Shown piece by piece: positions 35,872 through 44,415 of a DNA stretch of 64,000 bases. Positions within the stretch are counted from its first letter, which is position 1, and every line of letters starts with the position of its first letter. The DNA is from an uncultured Pelagibacteraceae bacterium (lineage in GTDB: Bacteria > Pseudomonadota > Alphaproteobacteria > Pelagibacterales > Pelagibacteraceae), in NCBI GenBank assembly GCA_902583635.1, contig CACHWJ010000004.1, positions 1 to 64,000 on the forward strand, given 5' to 3'. Both the position numbers and the translations under genes were made by a program. The notes under the pieces were generated by a model. The model ran no database searches, was not told the DNA's origin, and saw only the letters and a list, made by a program, of their open reading frames with translations.

Positions 35872-36825
35872 TTAATGATCGTGTGTAAATTCTTCCCACA
35901 CTTTCTTATTATCGGCTAACCATTTTTTAGCTGCATCTTCATGAGTCATCTTATCTAAATCAACTAAAGCTGCCATTGCTCCAATTTGACTTGTAGAAAA
36001 TGACATTTTTTTGAAAACTTTAGCTGCATTTGGATGAGTTTTTGGAAAATCCTCATGTGCTGCTTTTTTCAGATAACCATCTGGAGAACCACATTTTCCA
36101 TCTCCACCATCCTCTGGTCTGCAACCAGCAGTGTATGGAGGAAAGTCAATAAATGTAAAACCAGCACCATCTGTAAAGTTTGGTGTCCAATTGAAAATTA
36201 TTGTTCCTCTTCCTTCTTTTTCAGCAGCTGCTAATTCAGCCCAAAGCGCATCTGCACTTCCAGCAAATTTAACCCACCAAAGGTCACCTAAACCTAAAGC
36301 ATCAACCCTTTGTGGTATTAAATCACCATGCCAAGTTTGTGGACCTTCTAACATTCTTCCTTTTCCATTTGGAGAGTCAGGTGTTGTAAAGTTTTTAGCA
36401 CAGTCAGGATTTTTTAAAGCTGTCCAGTCTGGTAGACCAGGGCATAATCCTTTGTCTGTAACCCAGTTTGGGTACCCCATATCTTCAAGTGTTCTTGCTT
36501 CATGATCACCCATATCTATTAAACCACCTTTATCTAAAGCAGTTGTGAATGATTTACCAAATGCAGATTCCCACACTTCGTGTGATATAGTTACGTCTCC
36601 AATTCTAATTGACTCGTAAACTGCTTGTGAGTCAGCATTTACATATTTAACATTGTTACCCATGCTTTCGAAAATTCCACCAATAACATAAGCCATTACA
36701 ATTTGACTTGACCAGTTATGAGTTGGGATTACGATGGGTTTTTTGCTATCTGCAGCGTTAGAAATTCCTGCAAAACTTACTACAGAAATTACAAGAGCAG
36801 ACAATAATGATATTATTTTTTTCAT
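35872..36825 (-). CDS. Betaine/TMAO ABC transporter substrate-binding protein
   Basis: A 317-residue periplasmic OpuAC/ProX-type protein with a signal peptide (cleavage after FAGISNA, about residue 24). Tryptophans expected for the cation-pi cage are in THNWSSQIVMA, SHEVWESAFG, GPQTWHGDLI and NWTPNF. Four cysteines (GLCPGLPDW, NPDCAKN, TAGCRPEDGG, GKCGSPDG) probably form disulfides. It is divergent from tdm, as TMAO-binding TmoX genes can be. A GAGGGG ribosome site lies just before the ATG. TMAO is the most likely ligand given tmm and tdm, but betaine is possible. Confidence 0.88.
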   Translation of the reverse strand: MKKIISLLSALVISVVSFAGISNAADSKKPIVIPTHNWSSQIVMAYVIGGIFESMGNNVKYVNADSQAVYESIRIGDVTISHEVWESAFGKSFTTALDKGGLIDMGDHEARTLEDMGYPNWVTDKGLCPGLPDWTALKNPDCAKNFTTPDSPNGKGRMLEGPQTWHGDLIPQRVDALGLGDLWWVKFAGSADALWAELAAAEKEGRGTIIFNWTPNFTDGAGFTFIDFPPYTAGCRPEDGGDGKCGSPDGYLKKAAHEDFPKTHPNAAKVFKKMSFSTSQIGAMAALVDLDKMTHEDAAKKWLADNKKVWEEFTHDH

Positions 36826-36857
36826 TTTTTTCCCCTCGATTATTAATATTAATTTTA

Positions 36858-36904
36858 AAGTATGTTCCGATTTAAAGGTATAGTCAACTCGTTTTCAGTA
36901 TAAT
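36858..36904. promoter_or_regulatory. Overlapping divergent promoter elements between the binding-protein gene and tdm
   Basis: For the minus-strand gene, TTGACT (complement of 36882-36887) and ATACTT (complement of 36858-36863) lie 18 b apart. For tdm, a perfect TATAAT at 36899-36904 serves as a -10 candidate about 35 b before its ATG, without a good -35. The two would lie back to back within about 45 b. Confidence 0.4.
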
Positions 36905-36939
36905 ATGGTCACAATAAAAATAATTATAAAGCATTGATC

Positions 36940-39279
36940 ATGTTAGGAATTAGTAAAGAAATAAAATATCCAGGACTTAATATTTTACCACCAGGAGTTG
37001 AAAGGCATGTTGTAAATGGTGGTGGTCTTACTGCTTTTCATATTTTCCCTGATGATGAGATAGAGATTATTAATAACGAAGGAAATCAAATTTGTGAAAT
37101 TATATGTTTTAATAAAGACGGAAAATCAGATGTAGGTATTTTAAACCTTAAAAGTAACAACAATAAAAATTTTATTAGAGATATCTTAAGTAAAAAAGAT
37201 GAAAGTATTCTAGCAACCAATTATCAACTTAAAAAACTAAACTTAAATATTTCAGAATCAAAATCCTCGATATTATTTGATGTTGATACCCAAATTGGTG
37301 AAAAAATTAATTTAAAGTCTAAAGATAAATGTTTTGCAATATTTGCAGCCCCCGGACAAGACATGGATGTTACAAAGCAAAATCCACCTACTGATTTAAC
37401 TATTTATATTAAAAGAGCAAATATTATTAATGACAAAGAATTAAATGTTATTCCAAACCCTGTCTTTGAACCTTCGCACGAGGAAAATATAAATAAAGCA
37501 AGTAGTATATCTTATGAAGTTAAAGAAGGTGATTACATCCAGGTAATAAGTCCTACTGGAAGACAATGTTCAGACTTTGTAGCATTTGACACAAGGAAAC
37601 TAGAAAAAGGAATTGAGAAAGGGTTGGATTGGCAAACAACAAGAACTTTCATGGGAAATACATTTCCAGGACCAGGATTATTTTCTAAATTTTATGATAC
37701 TGACCACGAGCCTTTAGTGGAAGTAATTAGAGATACTGTTGGCAAACATGATACTTTTAATCTTGCTTGCACTTCGAAGTACTATGAGGATGCTGGTTAT
37801 TTTGGTCATGCAAATTGCTCTGATAATCTTACAGAGAGTATGTCTAAATATGGCCTTCAAAAACAAAAAGGCTGGCATGCTATCAATTTATTTTTTAATA
37901 CATCTGAAGGTGGATTAAACTCAGTTATTTCAGATGAGTCATATTCTCGTCCTGGTGATTATGTCATGTTTAGAGCATTAAAAGATTTAACTATTGGGAC
38001 AACAGCATGTCCAAGTGATATAGATCCTTGTAATTCATGGAATCCTACTAATATTTTTGTTAGAACATATGACAAAAAAAAAGAATTTACTAAATCATTT
38101 GCATTCAGGATGAAAACAGACTCTGAAAAAAAACTTACAAGAAATTCTGGCTTTTACGAGCGTACATCAAAGCTAACAAGAAACTTTATAGATGCTAGAG
38201 GTTTTTGGCTTCCAAATGACTATACAAAACATGGACTTGTCAATGAGTATAACGCTTGCAGAAATGATGCAGTTTTAATTGATTTATCCGCATTAAGGAA
38301 ATTTGAAATTATTGGTCCTGATGCAGAAGAATTGTTAAATTATACACTTACTAGAAATGTTAAAAAACTGTCTGTAGGTCAAGTTGTTTATTCTGCTATG
38401 TGCTACGAGAATGGAATGATGTTTGACGACGGCACACTTTTAAGATTAAGTGAAAGTGGTTTTAGATGGATCTGTGGAGATGAATATGGGGGTGAATGGT
38501 TAAAAGAAATAGCAAAAAAGAAAAATTTTAACGCAAACATTAAAAATTCAACAGACCAAATAAGTAACGTTTCATTGCAAGGTCCAAAAAGTAGGAAAAT
38601 TTTAAAAAAGATAATTTTTACACCTCCCACTCAACCGTCTATAGATGAACTTGGATGGTTTAGATTTAGCATTTGCAGAATAGAAGATTTGCAAGGTATA
38701 CCATTGATTGTTTCTAGAACTGGTTATACTGGTGAACTTGGATATGAAATTTGGTGTCACCCTAAACATGCTCCTGAAGTCTGGGATAAATTAATGAAGG
38801 CGGGAGAAAAAGATGGTTTGATCCCTGCAGGATTTGGGGCTTTAGACAAACTTAGAATTGAGGCAGGATTAATTTTATTTGGTAATGAATTTGATGGTCA
38901 ACAAGATCCTTTTGAAGCAGGTATTGGTTTTGCAGTTCCGTTAAAAACAAAAATGGAAGATTTTGTAGGTAAAGGTGAATTAATAAAAAGAAAAAATAAT
39001 CCTCAAAAAAAACTTGTTGGGCTTGAGTTAGATGGTAAAGAGATTGCAGGTCATGGTGACTGTGTTCATATTGGTAGATCTCAAATTGGAGTAATTACAA
39101 GTGGATGTCTATCCTCAACATTAAATAAAAATATAGCTTTGTGTAGAATGGATGTTCAATATTCAGAAATTGGAACAGAAGTCGAAGTTGGAAAAATTGA
39201 TGGTCACCAAAAAAGAATAAGAGCAAAAGTAGTTGGATTTCCTTTTTATGATCCTACTAAGTCCAAAGTAAAATCATAA
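36940..39279 (+). CDS. tdm: Trimethylamine N-oxide demethylase
   Basis: A 779-residue two-domain enzyme (ATG at 36940; a TTG six bases upstream is possible) that converts TMAO to dimethylamine and formaldehyde. Residues about 1-375 form the DUF1989 part: cysteines at 277 and 293 (NLACTSKYYED, HANCSDN) and 357 (TTACPSDIDPC) are spaced 16 and 64 residues, as I recall for the zinc site of the Methylocella enzyme. From about residue 400 a GcvT/THF domain follows (AMCYENGMMFDDGTLLRL, VSRTGYTGELGYEIW), which should trap formaldehyde as methylene-THF. Neighbours tmm and the ABC system support TMAO as substrate. Confidence 0.93.
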   Translation: MLGISKEIKYPGLNILPPGVERHVVNGGGLTAFHIFPDDEIEIINNEGNQICEIICFNKDGKSDVGILNLKSNNNKNFIRDILSKKDESILATNYQLKKLNLNISESKSSILFDVDTQIGEKINLKSKDKCFAIFAAPGQDMDVTKQNPPTDLTIYIKRANIINDKELNVIPNPVFEPSHEENINKASSISYEVKEGDYIQVISPTGRQCSDFVAFDTRKLEKGIEKGLDWQTTRTFMGNTFPGPGLFSKFYDTDHEPLVEVIRDTVGKHDTFNLACTSKYYEDAGYFGHANCSDNLTESMSKYGLQKQKGWHAINLFFNTSEGGLNSVISDESYSRPGDYVMFRALKDLTIGTTACPSDIDPCNSWNPTNIFVRTYDKKKEFTKSFAFRMKTDSEKKLTRNSGFYERTSKLTRNFIDARGFWLPNDYTKHGLVNEYNACRNDAVLIDLSALRKFEIIGPDAEELLNYTLTRNVKKLSVGQVVYSAMCYENGMMFDDGTLLRLSESGFRWICGDEYGGEWLKEIAKKKNFNANIKNSTDQISNVSLQGPKSRKILKKIIFTPPTQPSIDELGWFRFSICRIEDLQGIPLIVSRTGYTGELGYEIWCHPKHAPEVWDKLMKAGEKDGLIPAGFGALDKLRIEAGLILFGNEFDGQQDPFEAGIGFAVPLKTKMEDFVGKGELIKRKNNPQKKLVGLELDGKEIAGHGDCVHIGRSQIGVITSGCLSSTLNKNIALCRMDVQYSEIGTEVEVGKIDGHQKRIRAKVVGFPFYDPTKSKVKS

Positions 39280-39284
39280 ATTAA

Positions 39285-39635
39285 ATGCCAAAAGATAAAA
39301 AAACTCTTTTAAATTTTTGGGAAGATCAAATGAGAGAATCTCATACTTCAAGTAATTATTTTTTTAGAAAATCACCTTCTCATTATCATATGATGTTATT
39401 AGTAATGTCTGCCTACAAAGAAAATAAGAAATTATCTGTTGAACAGCTAAAAACTAAACTATTTAAAACATCCAGGCCAAAATCAGCTCTGATTATTAAT
39501 GAAGCTTGTGAAAAAGGATTCTTTCATTTGGAGAAAACCTCAAAAGATCAAAGAATTAAGAATATTAAGCCAAGCGACTCTTTTATTAGAGAGTTCAATG
39601 AATACTTAACGACTCTTAAAAATATAAGCTATTAA
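39285..39635 (+). CDS. Small winged-helix regulator-like protein
   Basis: A 116-residue protein with the helix pattern of a MarR-type winged helix: helices at residues 36-45 (MLLVMSAYKENKKL), a possible recognition helix RPKSALIINEACEKGFFHLE and a wing LEKTSKDQRIKNIKPSD, ending in a dimerisation-like helix. The DNA-contact pattern resembles MarR proteins (EKGFFxLEKTSKDQRIK). It lies six bases after tdm, so it is likely co-transcribed and may control this locus. A terminator-like hairpin follows. No experimentally known member is recognised, so the role is inferred. Confidence 0.6.
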   Translation: MPKDKKTLLNFWEDQMRESHTSSNYFFRKSPSHYHMMLLVMSAYKENKKLSVEQLKTKLFKTSRPKSALIINEACEKGFFHLEKTSKDQRIKNIKPSDSFIREFNEYLTTLKNISY

Positions 39636-39656
39636 GCACTTATTTCTGCTAAGTTT

Positions 39657-39685
39657 AAAGTGTATATTTTATATATATACTTTTT
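39657..39685 (+). terminator. Terminator-like hairpin after the winged-helix gene
   Basis: AAAGTGTATAT (39657-39667) pairs with ATATATACTTT (39673-39683) with one G-U, giving an 11-bp stem around a five-base loop, and the right arm runs into TTTTT. The stem is AT-rich, so termination may be weak, but it separates tdm and its regulator from the next operon. Confidence 0.5.
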
Positions 39686-39737
39686 AGTTCTAAAAATAAT
39701 TATATCAATTATGATTTGTAAAAAATAAGATTTTGGT

Positions 39738-41063
39738 ATGTCATTACCCACAAAAGCAAAAGTAGTAATTATCGGTGGTGGTATACATGGTTTGAGCACT
39801 GCTTGGAAACTATCAGAAACCTATAAAAACCCTGGAGATATTGTTGTTTTAGAAAAAAAAGACACTGCTTCAGGTGCTAGTGGAATTGCATGTGGTGTTG
39901 TAAGAAATAATTATTTTCAGCCAGCAATGAGAGAACTGATGGCTCATTCTGTTTCAGTTTGGGAAAGCGATCCTAAGGCTTTTAAATATAATGCAGTTGG
40001 ATATTTACAAATTTCGCCTGAGGTTATGCATAAAGATGTTGCAAGTATTTATGAGCAACAAAAAGCTATTGGTTACGAGTCAGAATTTATTGAGGGTGAG
40101 AAAGATTGCATGAAATATATGAAAGGTATATTTGATGACTGGCAGGCCGAAGGTATTACTTCAGTTCTACACGAAAAAAAAGGTGGATATGCTTTTAATA
40201 AAGACTCTATTAAAGCTCTAGAAAATAAATCCACCAGCAATGGTGTACAGGTAATGAAAGGTGTTAAAGTGACAGGCTTTAAAAGAGGCAGTAATAGCAA
40301 AGCAGTTACTGGGGTTGAGACCAATAAAGGTACAATTGAATGTGAACAAGTAGTTGTTGGTGCAGGTCCATGGGCAAGAGATTTTTGGAATATGTTAGAG
40401 CTTCCGAAGATAGCAAAAATAAAAGGTAAAGACGGTAAGCTTCACGAAACCGATATGTGGAAATATTGGATGCTTCAAGAAGGAGTGATCGGAGTTGAGC
40501 CAGATTTTTTAAAAACAAATGATGGTAAGCAACCACCTGTAGTTCACGTAGACTCAACAGCACCATTATATTCAGATAAAACAAAAAAATTATTAACAGA
40601 TAAAATTTGGGGAATTTATTATAAACCAGATATTGAAGGTTTAGGAGTTCAAGGAGGAACTTCTCCTTATATTGTAGATAAACATTTTGATGAGGTTAAT
40701 GTAGATCCATATGGAATAGAGTCTCCCGAATACCAAACTACAGAAGCGTTTAATGAAATGTGGTGTTCGGCTTTAGCTCATTGTCAAAAAAGATTTGAGG
40801 GTAAATCTGACTTATATAGAAAAGGTCCATCAGGTGGACTTGGATGTATGACACCAGACTCTTTCCCAATATTTGATAGATTTTTAGAAAATGTTTATAT
40901 GATAGCAGACGCTAATCACGGCTATAAAATGATTGGTGTAGGAGAGCTTGTTGCAAAAGAAATTCTTGGTACTGAGAGTGATTTATTAAAACCGTTTAGA
41001 TACAACCGTTACGAGAAGGGAGAGCTTCACCCTACTTCGAACAGTCCGTTCCCTTGGAGTTAA
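39738..41063 (+). CDS. FAD-dependent amine oxidoreductase, SoxB/DadA-like, without partner subunits
   Basis: A 441-residue DAO-family flavoprotein. The FAD motif is VVIIGGGIHGLSTAWKLSE (residues 9-27), followed by VVLEKKDTASGASGIACG, and the C-terminal flavin region is PSGGLGCMTPDSFPIFDRF and DANHGYKMIGVGELVAKEI. It is related to SoxB, MgdA and monomeric sarcosine oxidase/DadA; none of the delta, alpha and gamma partners follows. It leads a plus-strand cluster of glutamine synthetase-like, GATase and FMN-glutamate-synthase-like genes, so it probably oxidises an N-methylated amino acid such as N-methylglutamate, or dimethylamine-derived compounds. This is inference; the substrate is not readable. 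Confidence 0.85.
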   Translation: MSLPTKAKVVIIGGGIHGLSTAWKLSETYKNPGDIVVLEKKDTASGASGIACGVVRNNYFQPAMRELMAHSVSVWESDPKAFKYNAVGYLQISPEVMHKDVASIYEQQKAIGYESEFIEGEKDCMKYMKGIFDDWQAEGITSVLHEKKGGYAFNKDSIKALENKSTSNGVQVMKGVKVTGFKRGSNSKAVTGVETNKGTIECEQVVVGAGPWARDFWNMLELPKIAKIKGKDGKLHETDMWKYWMLQEGVIGVEPDFLKTNDGKQPPVVHVDSTAPLYSDKTKKLLTDKIWGIYYKPDIEGLGVQGGTSPYIVDKHFDEVNVDPYGIESPEYQTTEAFNEMWCSALAHCQKRFEGKSDLYRKGPSGGLGCMTPDSFPIFDRFLENVYMIADANHGYKMIGVGELVAKEILGTESDLLKPFRYNRYEKGELHPTSNSPFPWS

Positions 41064-41133
41064 ACTTCAAGCCTAGACACAAATAAATTTTTCAGCTACG
41101 TTTTAGAAAATTTATAATTGATTAAGGGGAAAA

Positions 41134-42603
41134 ATGACTGATCTAGAAAAACATGTAAACCAGCCAGGTAGAGCAAAATTAGTAAAAAATGTAAGAGAAA
41201 AAATTAATGAATTAGGAATTACATATATTTATTATCAATTTATCTCTGTTACTGGAAGAGTTGTTGGAAAAGGTATACCTGCTGATCATTGGGAAAGGAC
41301 TGCAGAAAAAGGTTTTCAATTAGTTTATGGAGCAACAGCAAATCTATTTTTAGATCGTCACAATAACTATATTGGATATGGACCTGAAGCAATGGAGCTG
41401 GTTGGAATTCCTGATCCAGAAACATTTGTTCAATTACCATGGGATAAGAGAGTTGGAAGAGTATTTGTTACTTGTTTTAGAAATAGAGAAGAAAGAAAAA
41501 ATCCTGGAGGTCATTTAACTTCTGACTGTAGAGGAAATTTACGAATATTTGCTGATGAGTTTAAAAAGAAACATGGTCTTGAGTTAAGAGTCGGTACTGA
41601 ACCAGAAATGATGTGGTTGACAAAAAATGAAGACGGCACACCTACAGGAAAAGGTTTTTCAAAACCTTTCTGCTACCACATTGATCAGTTTGAGTCTTTA
41701 AGACCTGTATTTATGAGAGTAATCGAATATGCTAAGGCTATGGGTCTTGATATGATTCAAGGTGACCATGAAGATGCACCAGGTCAATTAGAGCTTAATT
41801 GGACATATGATAACGTTTTAAGGAATGCTGACAGGTTATCCACCTACAGGCAAATTTGTGCACAAGTTGCAAGAGAGCATGGTTTAATAGCTTGTTTTAT
41901 GACCAAACCGTTTATGGGAGTATCAGCAAGCGGATGCCATACAAATATGTCTCTTTGGAAAGGTGGAAAGATAAAGGTTAACAAACTTGGAAATAAAAAA
42001 TTACCAGGTGTCGAAGAAGTTTTTAGCTATGTAGAAGGTGGGACCAACACTTTCATGCCTGATACTAAAGATATGCAACTGCCAGGAAAAGTGGGATTGC
42101 AATCGATTGCTGGAATTATGAAACATTTGCCTGCCTTGACTGCTTTAGGATCTTCAACAGTAAATTCTTATCGAAGACTTTGGGACCAGGGATTTTGGGC
42201 ACCTGTTTATGCTGATTGGGGTTACCAAAACAGAACTTGTGGTTTAAGAGTTTCTGCGCCTGGAAGATTTGAATATAGATCTGTGGACTCAATGCACAAT
42301 CCTTACTTACTAGGAGCAGCATTATTGAAAGCTTGTGATGAAGGTATATCAAAAAAAATGAAGCCAGCTGCGCCAGAATCTAGAAACATTTATGAAGCAC
42401 AAAAAGCTGGTAAAGATGTTAAAAAACTTCCTTTAAGTTTAGGGGAAGCTTTGGATAGATTGGCAGAGGATGAAGTAATTAAATCTGCAATGCCAGATGA
42501 AATGTATAAGGTTTTCCATTGGTATAAAAATGATGAATGGGAAAGATTTTTAGGTGCAACAACCCAATGGGATCTGGATACTTATCTTGATTGTCTTCCA
42601 TAG
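41134..42603 (+). CDS. Glutamine synthetase-like protein heading the glxBCD cluster
   Basis: A 489-residue member of the glutamine synthetase superfamily, longer than the typical type III enzyme (about 440). Recognisable are RVGTEPEMMWL (Glu in the catalytic metal site), MIQGDHEDAPGQLELNWTYD, MTKPFMGVSASGCHTNMSLW and APGRFEYRSVDSMHNPYLL. It should make a gamma-glutamyl amide from glutamate, ATP and ammonia or methylamine. It is preceded by an AAGGGG ribosome site and lies directly before the GATase and glutamate-synthase-like genes, so it probably provides the amide used by them. A second, more GmaS-like paralogue is 6 kb downstream. Confidence 0.82.
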   Translation: MTDLEKHVNQPGRAKLVKNVREKINELGITYIYYQFISVTGRVVGKGIPADHWERTAEKGFQLVYGATANLFLDRHNNYIGYGPEAMELVGIPDPETFVQLPWDKRVGRVFVTCFRNREERKNPGGHLTSDCRGNLRIFADEFKKKHGLELRVGTEPEMMWLTKNEDGTPTGKGFSKPFCYHIDQFESLRPVFMRVIEYAKAMGLDMIQGDHEDAPGQLELNWTYDNVLRNADRLSTYRQICAQVAREHGLIACFMTKPFMGVSASGCHTNMSLWKGGKIKVNKLGNKKLPGVEEVFSYVEGGTNTFMPDTKDMQLPGKVGLQSIAGIMKHLPALTALGSSTVNSYRRLWDQGFWAPVYADWGYQNRTCGLRVSAPGRFEYRSVDSMHNPYLLGAALLKACDEGISKKMKPAAPESRNIYEAQKAGKDVKKLPLSLGEALDRLAEDEVIKSAMPDEMYKVFHWYKNDEWERFLGATTQWDLDTYLDCLP

Positions 42604-42628
42604 GTCATAAATAAAAGAAGGGTAAAAT

Positions 42629-43573
42629 ATGTGTGGTATAGCAGGTTTAATTCATAGAGGTAAATCCTCAAATGTTGGAAGTGAGCTCCAAGGCATGCTC
42701 CAAGCATTAAAACACAGAGGTGAAGACTCAACAGGTTATGCTTTATACGGAGATACGGATGGTAAAAATTTTATCATGCGTTTTAAAGTTGGAGAAAATG
42801 TTGGAGAAGGTAGTTCTTCAGTTATGGAAGATGTTTCTGTCTACGATGAAAGAAAAAAAATTGTTGATCAAACTTTAGCCGAGATGGGTGCAAAAATTGT
42901 CAAAGAAGAAAGAACTCTCCCTTACTCATTAAGATATGAAATTGATTTTGAAACTAAAGATTTATTAGATTTTTCTCAAAGAATTGAAAGTATCCCTGGA
43001 GTAGAGATATTATCAATGGGAAAATCTTTAGAAGTAATTAAAGATTTGGGAAACGCAAAAATGGTATGTGACAGATATAGTTTAGATAAACTTGTTGGAA
43101 CACATGCTATTGGCCATGCAAGAATGGCAACAGAGTCTGGTGTAGATATTAAATCAGCCCACCCATTCTGGGGTTATCCTTTTAGTGATGTATCAGTTGT
43201 GCATAACGGACAACTTACAAATTATTGGAATAACAGAAGGGTTCTTGAGAATAAAGGAATGAGATTTATGTCAGAATGCGACTCGGAATTGATTGCGGTT
43301 TATATAGCACAAAAAATGAGAGAAGGAGCAAGTCTTGAGGAAGGAATGAAAGATTCTCTATCTGGGCTTGATGGTGTTTTTACCTATTTTGTTGCAACCA
43401 AAGACTCTTTAGGTATGGCAAAAGATACAATGGCAGCAAAACCATTAGTGCTTTATGAGTCAGATGATTTAGTTGCAATGGGATCAGAAGAGATAGCGAT
43501 AAGATCAGTATTACCACATGAAATTGACACTTACGATCCTTTTGATGGAGAGGTTAAAGTATGGCAAATATAA
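42629..43573 (+). CDS. glxB: Class II glutamine amidotransferase-like subunit, GlxB/MgsA type
   Basis: A 314-residue Ntn-type amidotransferase with catalytic Cys2 exposed at MCGIAGLIHRGKSSN. Family marks are LKHRGEDSTGYALY, GHARMATESGVDIKSAHPFW and VVHNGQLTNYWNNR. It corresponds to the separate amidotransferase domain of glutamate synthase. With GlxC and GlxD it matches N-methylglutamate synthase MgsABC, which transfers a glutamyl or methylamino group from gamma-glutamylmethylamide. It overlaps the next gene by 13 bases. Whether glutamine or gamma-glutamylmethylamide is the donor cannot be decided by reading. Confidence 0.88.
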   Translation: MCGIAGLIHRGKSSNVGSELQGMLQALKHRGEDSTGYALYGDTDGKNFIMRFKVGENVGEGSSSVMEDVSVYDERKKIVDQTLAEMGAKIVKEERTLPYSLRYEIDFETKDLLDFSQRIESIPGVEILSMGKSLEVIKDLGNAKMVCDRYSLDKLVGTHAIGHARMATESGVDIKSAHPFWGYPFSDVSVVHNGQLTNYWNNRRVLENKGMRFMSECDSELIAVYIAQKMREGASLEEGMKDSLSGLDGVFTYFVATKDSLGMAKDTMAAKPLVLYESDDLVAMGSEEIAIRSVLPHEIDTYDPFDGEVKVWQI

Positions 43574-44415
43574 AAACTATCGATAAAAAGTCCAAAGCCC
43601 AATCAATGGGTATGCATACTGAGGTTCTTACAGGAAGAACTCAGCAGAAGTTTTTTAATCCAGACGAGGCTGAAAACTTTTATTACTTTGGAACATACGA
43701 TGTTGATTTTAATAAAAGAACAGACTTAGATGTAATGAATATGTCTGCGCCTGAAGCTAATAAGGAAATAGATAACCTAATGAGCCAAGGATATGGAACA
43801 ATTGTAATTAAAAATCCACAAGGTAAACATAGTTTAGGTGTTGGTATTTTAAATAAACTAAACTTAATTTTTGAGGGTAGTTTAGGGTATTTTGGAATGG
43901 GATCTTGTGATGGTCCAATCGTTAGAATTAATGGAAGAGTTGGTTGGTCATGTGCAGAAAATTTGATGGCTGGAAAAGTTGTTATTGAAAAAAATGCAGG
44001 TTCTTGTTTTGGAGCTGCTATTAGAGGTGGAGATTTAATCTGTAAGGGTAGTGTTGGTGCAAGAACCGGCATAGATATGAAAGGTGGCACTATTATTATT
44101 GGTGGAGATGCCGGTGCATTTACAGGCTTTATGATGCAAAGAGGAAGAATAATTATCCTTGGAGATGTTGGAATAAATCTAGGTGATTCTATGTATGATG
44201 GGACAATTTTCGTAGGTGGAGAAATTGGGTCATATGGTAGTGATGCTGTAGATGCAGAATTAACATCTAGTGATCAAAATTGGTTAAGACGAAAACTAAA
44301 GGTTGCAGAAATAGGTGATGATTTTGACGTTAGCAAAATGAAAAAAATTGTAGCTGGTAAAAAACTTTGGAATTATGACAATTTAGAACCTACAGAGAAG
44401 AAGGGAGCAATTTAA
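43561..44415 (+). CDS. glxC: GXGXG-domain glutamate synthase-like subunit, GlxC/MgsB type
   Basis: A 284-residue protein with the right-handed beta-helix GXGXG fold of the glutamate synthase C-terminal domain. Repeating glycine-rich turns are visible (GSLGYFGMGSCDGPIVRING, CFGAAIRGGDLICKGSVGAR, GGTIIIGGDAGAFTGFMMQR, GDSMYDGTIFVGGEIGSYG). The domain has a structural, non-catalytic role supporting the FMN domain. It overlaps glxB by 13 bases and glxD by one base (TAATG), which indicates a tightly coupled three-subunit enzyme. Confidence 0.92.
   Translation: MANIKTIDKKSKAQSMGMHTEVLTGRTQQKFFNPDEAENFYYFGTYDVDFNKRTDLDVMNMSAPEANKEIDNLMSQGYGTIVIKNPQGKHSLGVGILNKLNLIFEGSLGYFGMGSCDGPIVRINGRVGWSCAENLMAGKVVIEKNAGSCFGAAIRGGDLICKGSVGARTGIDMKGGTIIIGGDAGAFTGFMMQRGRIIILGDVGINLGDSMYDGTIFVGGEIGSYGSDAVDAELTSSDQNWLRRKLKVAEIGDDFDVSKMKKIVAGKKLWNYDNLEPTEKKGAI

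Noticed and set aside
43683..44090. A 135-residue minus-strand frame inside glxC
   Set aside because: The plus strand encodes the conserved GXGXG repeats over the same stretch; the antisense frame is a by-product of glycine-rich codons.
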